A stretch of DNA of 64,000 nt from assembly GCA_039621445.1 (NCBI GenBank), contig CP154954.1:62888046-62952045 (forward strand). Reading direction: 5' to 3'. This document shows, piece by piece, positions 63,274 to 64,000 of the stretch. Position numbers and translations under genes: made by a program. The notes beneath the pieces were generated by a model. The model did not search any database. It saw nothing but the letters and a program-made list of their open reading frames with translations, and was not told where the DNA came from. The DNA is from Euglena gracilis (lineage: Eukaryota > Euglenida > Euglenophyceae > Euglenales). Position 1 is the first letter of the stretch, and each line of letters starts with the position of its first letter.

Positions 63274-64000
63274 CAGCCATCCTAATACTACTGGGACCCT
63301 GTCCAAGTAGTGTGACGGGGGGTTATTTATGGAGCAGGGTTAAAATTAGGTTTTAGCCCTATATTTCAGCCAATTTTTAATTAGGCCTAAACATTTAGGC
63401 CTAAAATTCAGGCCCAAGCTTTGCCAATTTACGTCTCAAAACTGATTTTATTCAAATTTAGGCCTGGCATTAGACTAAATTGTAACCCCAACCCTCTTTT
63501 ACAAATAACCTTCACCATCACACTTCTGGGACCAGGGTCAGTAGCACGAGGCTGCCATATACATGAACATTCACGCATACGTATTCATGACATATATGGC
63601 AGGCCACCACTGAGGCCCAGGGGTCGTTTGGTGGTTCCCGGTTCCTACTTTTCGACTTTTCAGTCCCAAGACGCCCCAAAATTGTGCAAATACAAGCGAA
63701 TTTTGTCGGATTTGGGGAGGGCGGTTCCCTATTTTTAGGAGTAGGGTTGGGATCAAAGACAAAAATGGCCACATTTTAGGACAAAAGTAGGCTAGAAGTT
63801 AGCTATTTGCTGGGGAAGATTCTCAGGCCCCACTTTTTGCCTCAATTTTGCCTGAATATGGCCTAAATTCGGCCCAATTTGGTCCAGAATGGAGCCCAAC
63901 TTATTCCGAAAATCTGACTCTCTGGAAATCTGACCATGACCCTAACCCTATCCGACTTTCCCGACAAGTGGGAACCGTCAAAATGCCCCCCCCCCCACCC
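62430..64000. repeat. fold-back repeats with telomere-like tracts
   Basis: A family built of TAGGCCTAA and GGGTTAGGG phrases, each unit roughly palindromic. One clear fold-back spans 63047-63198, with arms containing GGATCAGGGGGG and its complement. AT dinucleotide arrays (63230-63274) and GGCTGCCATATA / TATATGGCAGGCC pairs (63551, 63593) occur. No coding sequence is seen. Confidence 0.7.

Overview
This is nuclear DNA of a eukaryote. Short GC-rich coding exons are scattered through long, repeat-filled introns and spacers. No rRNA, tRNA, bacterial operon or CRISPR array was seen. The best lineage guess is a euglenid (Euglenozoa). Most introns are GT-AG, but at least four only restore the reading frame if they are cut as euglenid 'nonconventional' introns: CAG at intron positions +4 to +6, CTG at -8 to -6, often with short direct repeats and inverted-repeat ends. 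Several first coding exons also sit a few bases after an AG acceptor with no visible upstream exon, as expected for spliced-leader trans-splicing. This lineage call is an inference; nothing in the window names the species.

Layout. 1-5.2 kb: G/C-tract repeats and miniature transposons. 5.2-12.9 kb (+): ankyrin-repeat/EF-hand protein, 8 exons. 14.6-24.1 kb (+): cytosolic-type malate dehydrogenase, 10 exons, predicted 334 aa. 26.0-30.0 kb (+): fragmentary gene with a PH-like helix, a WW-like segment and an IQ motif. 32-38.7 kb: orphan exons, including one resembling an endonuclease/exonuclease/phosphatase domain. 39-41.4 kb: locally duplicated DNA. 42.0-43.2 kb (+): GNAT acetyltransferase of the bacterial YjaB type, 150 aa, whose two introns are both transposon-shaped. 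46-52 kb: unassigned exons, one with a C-terminal membrane helix. 53.0-59.1 kb (+): tartrate-resistant/purple acid phosphatase. 59.4-59.6 kb (-): one exon of a convergent gene. 59.6-64 kb: fold-back repeats rich in GGGTTAG and a long (ATGT)n array.

The main discovery is structural. The window holds many miniature inverted-repeat elements that start CAG or CA and end CTG or TG, with 8-bp target duplications (hAT-like). The two introns of the acetyltransferase gene have the same anatomy, and the mRNA needs them removed exactly. A second class has poly-C termini and TA target duplications. The repeats probably both fill existing introns and, on insertion into exons, become new introns. The recognised proteins (malate dehydrogenase, acid phosphatase, acetyltransferase, ankyrin/EF-hand) share no evident pathway.
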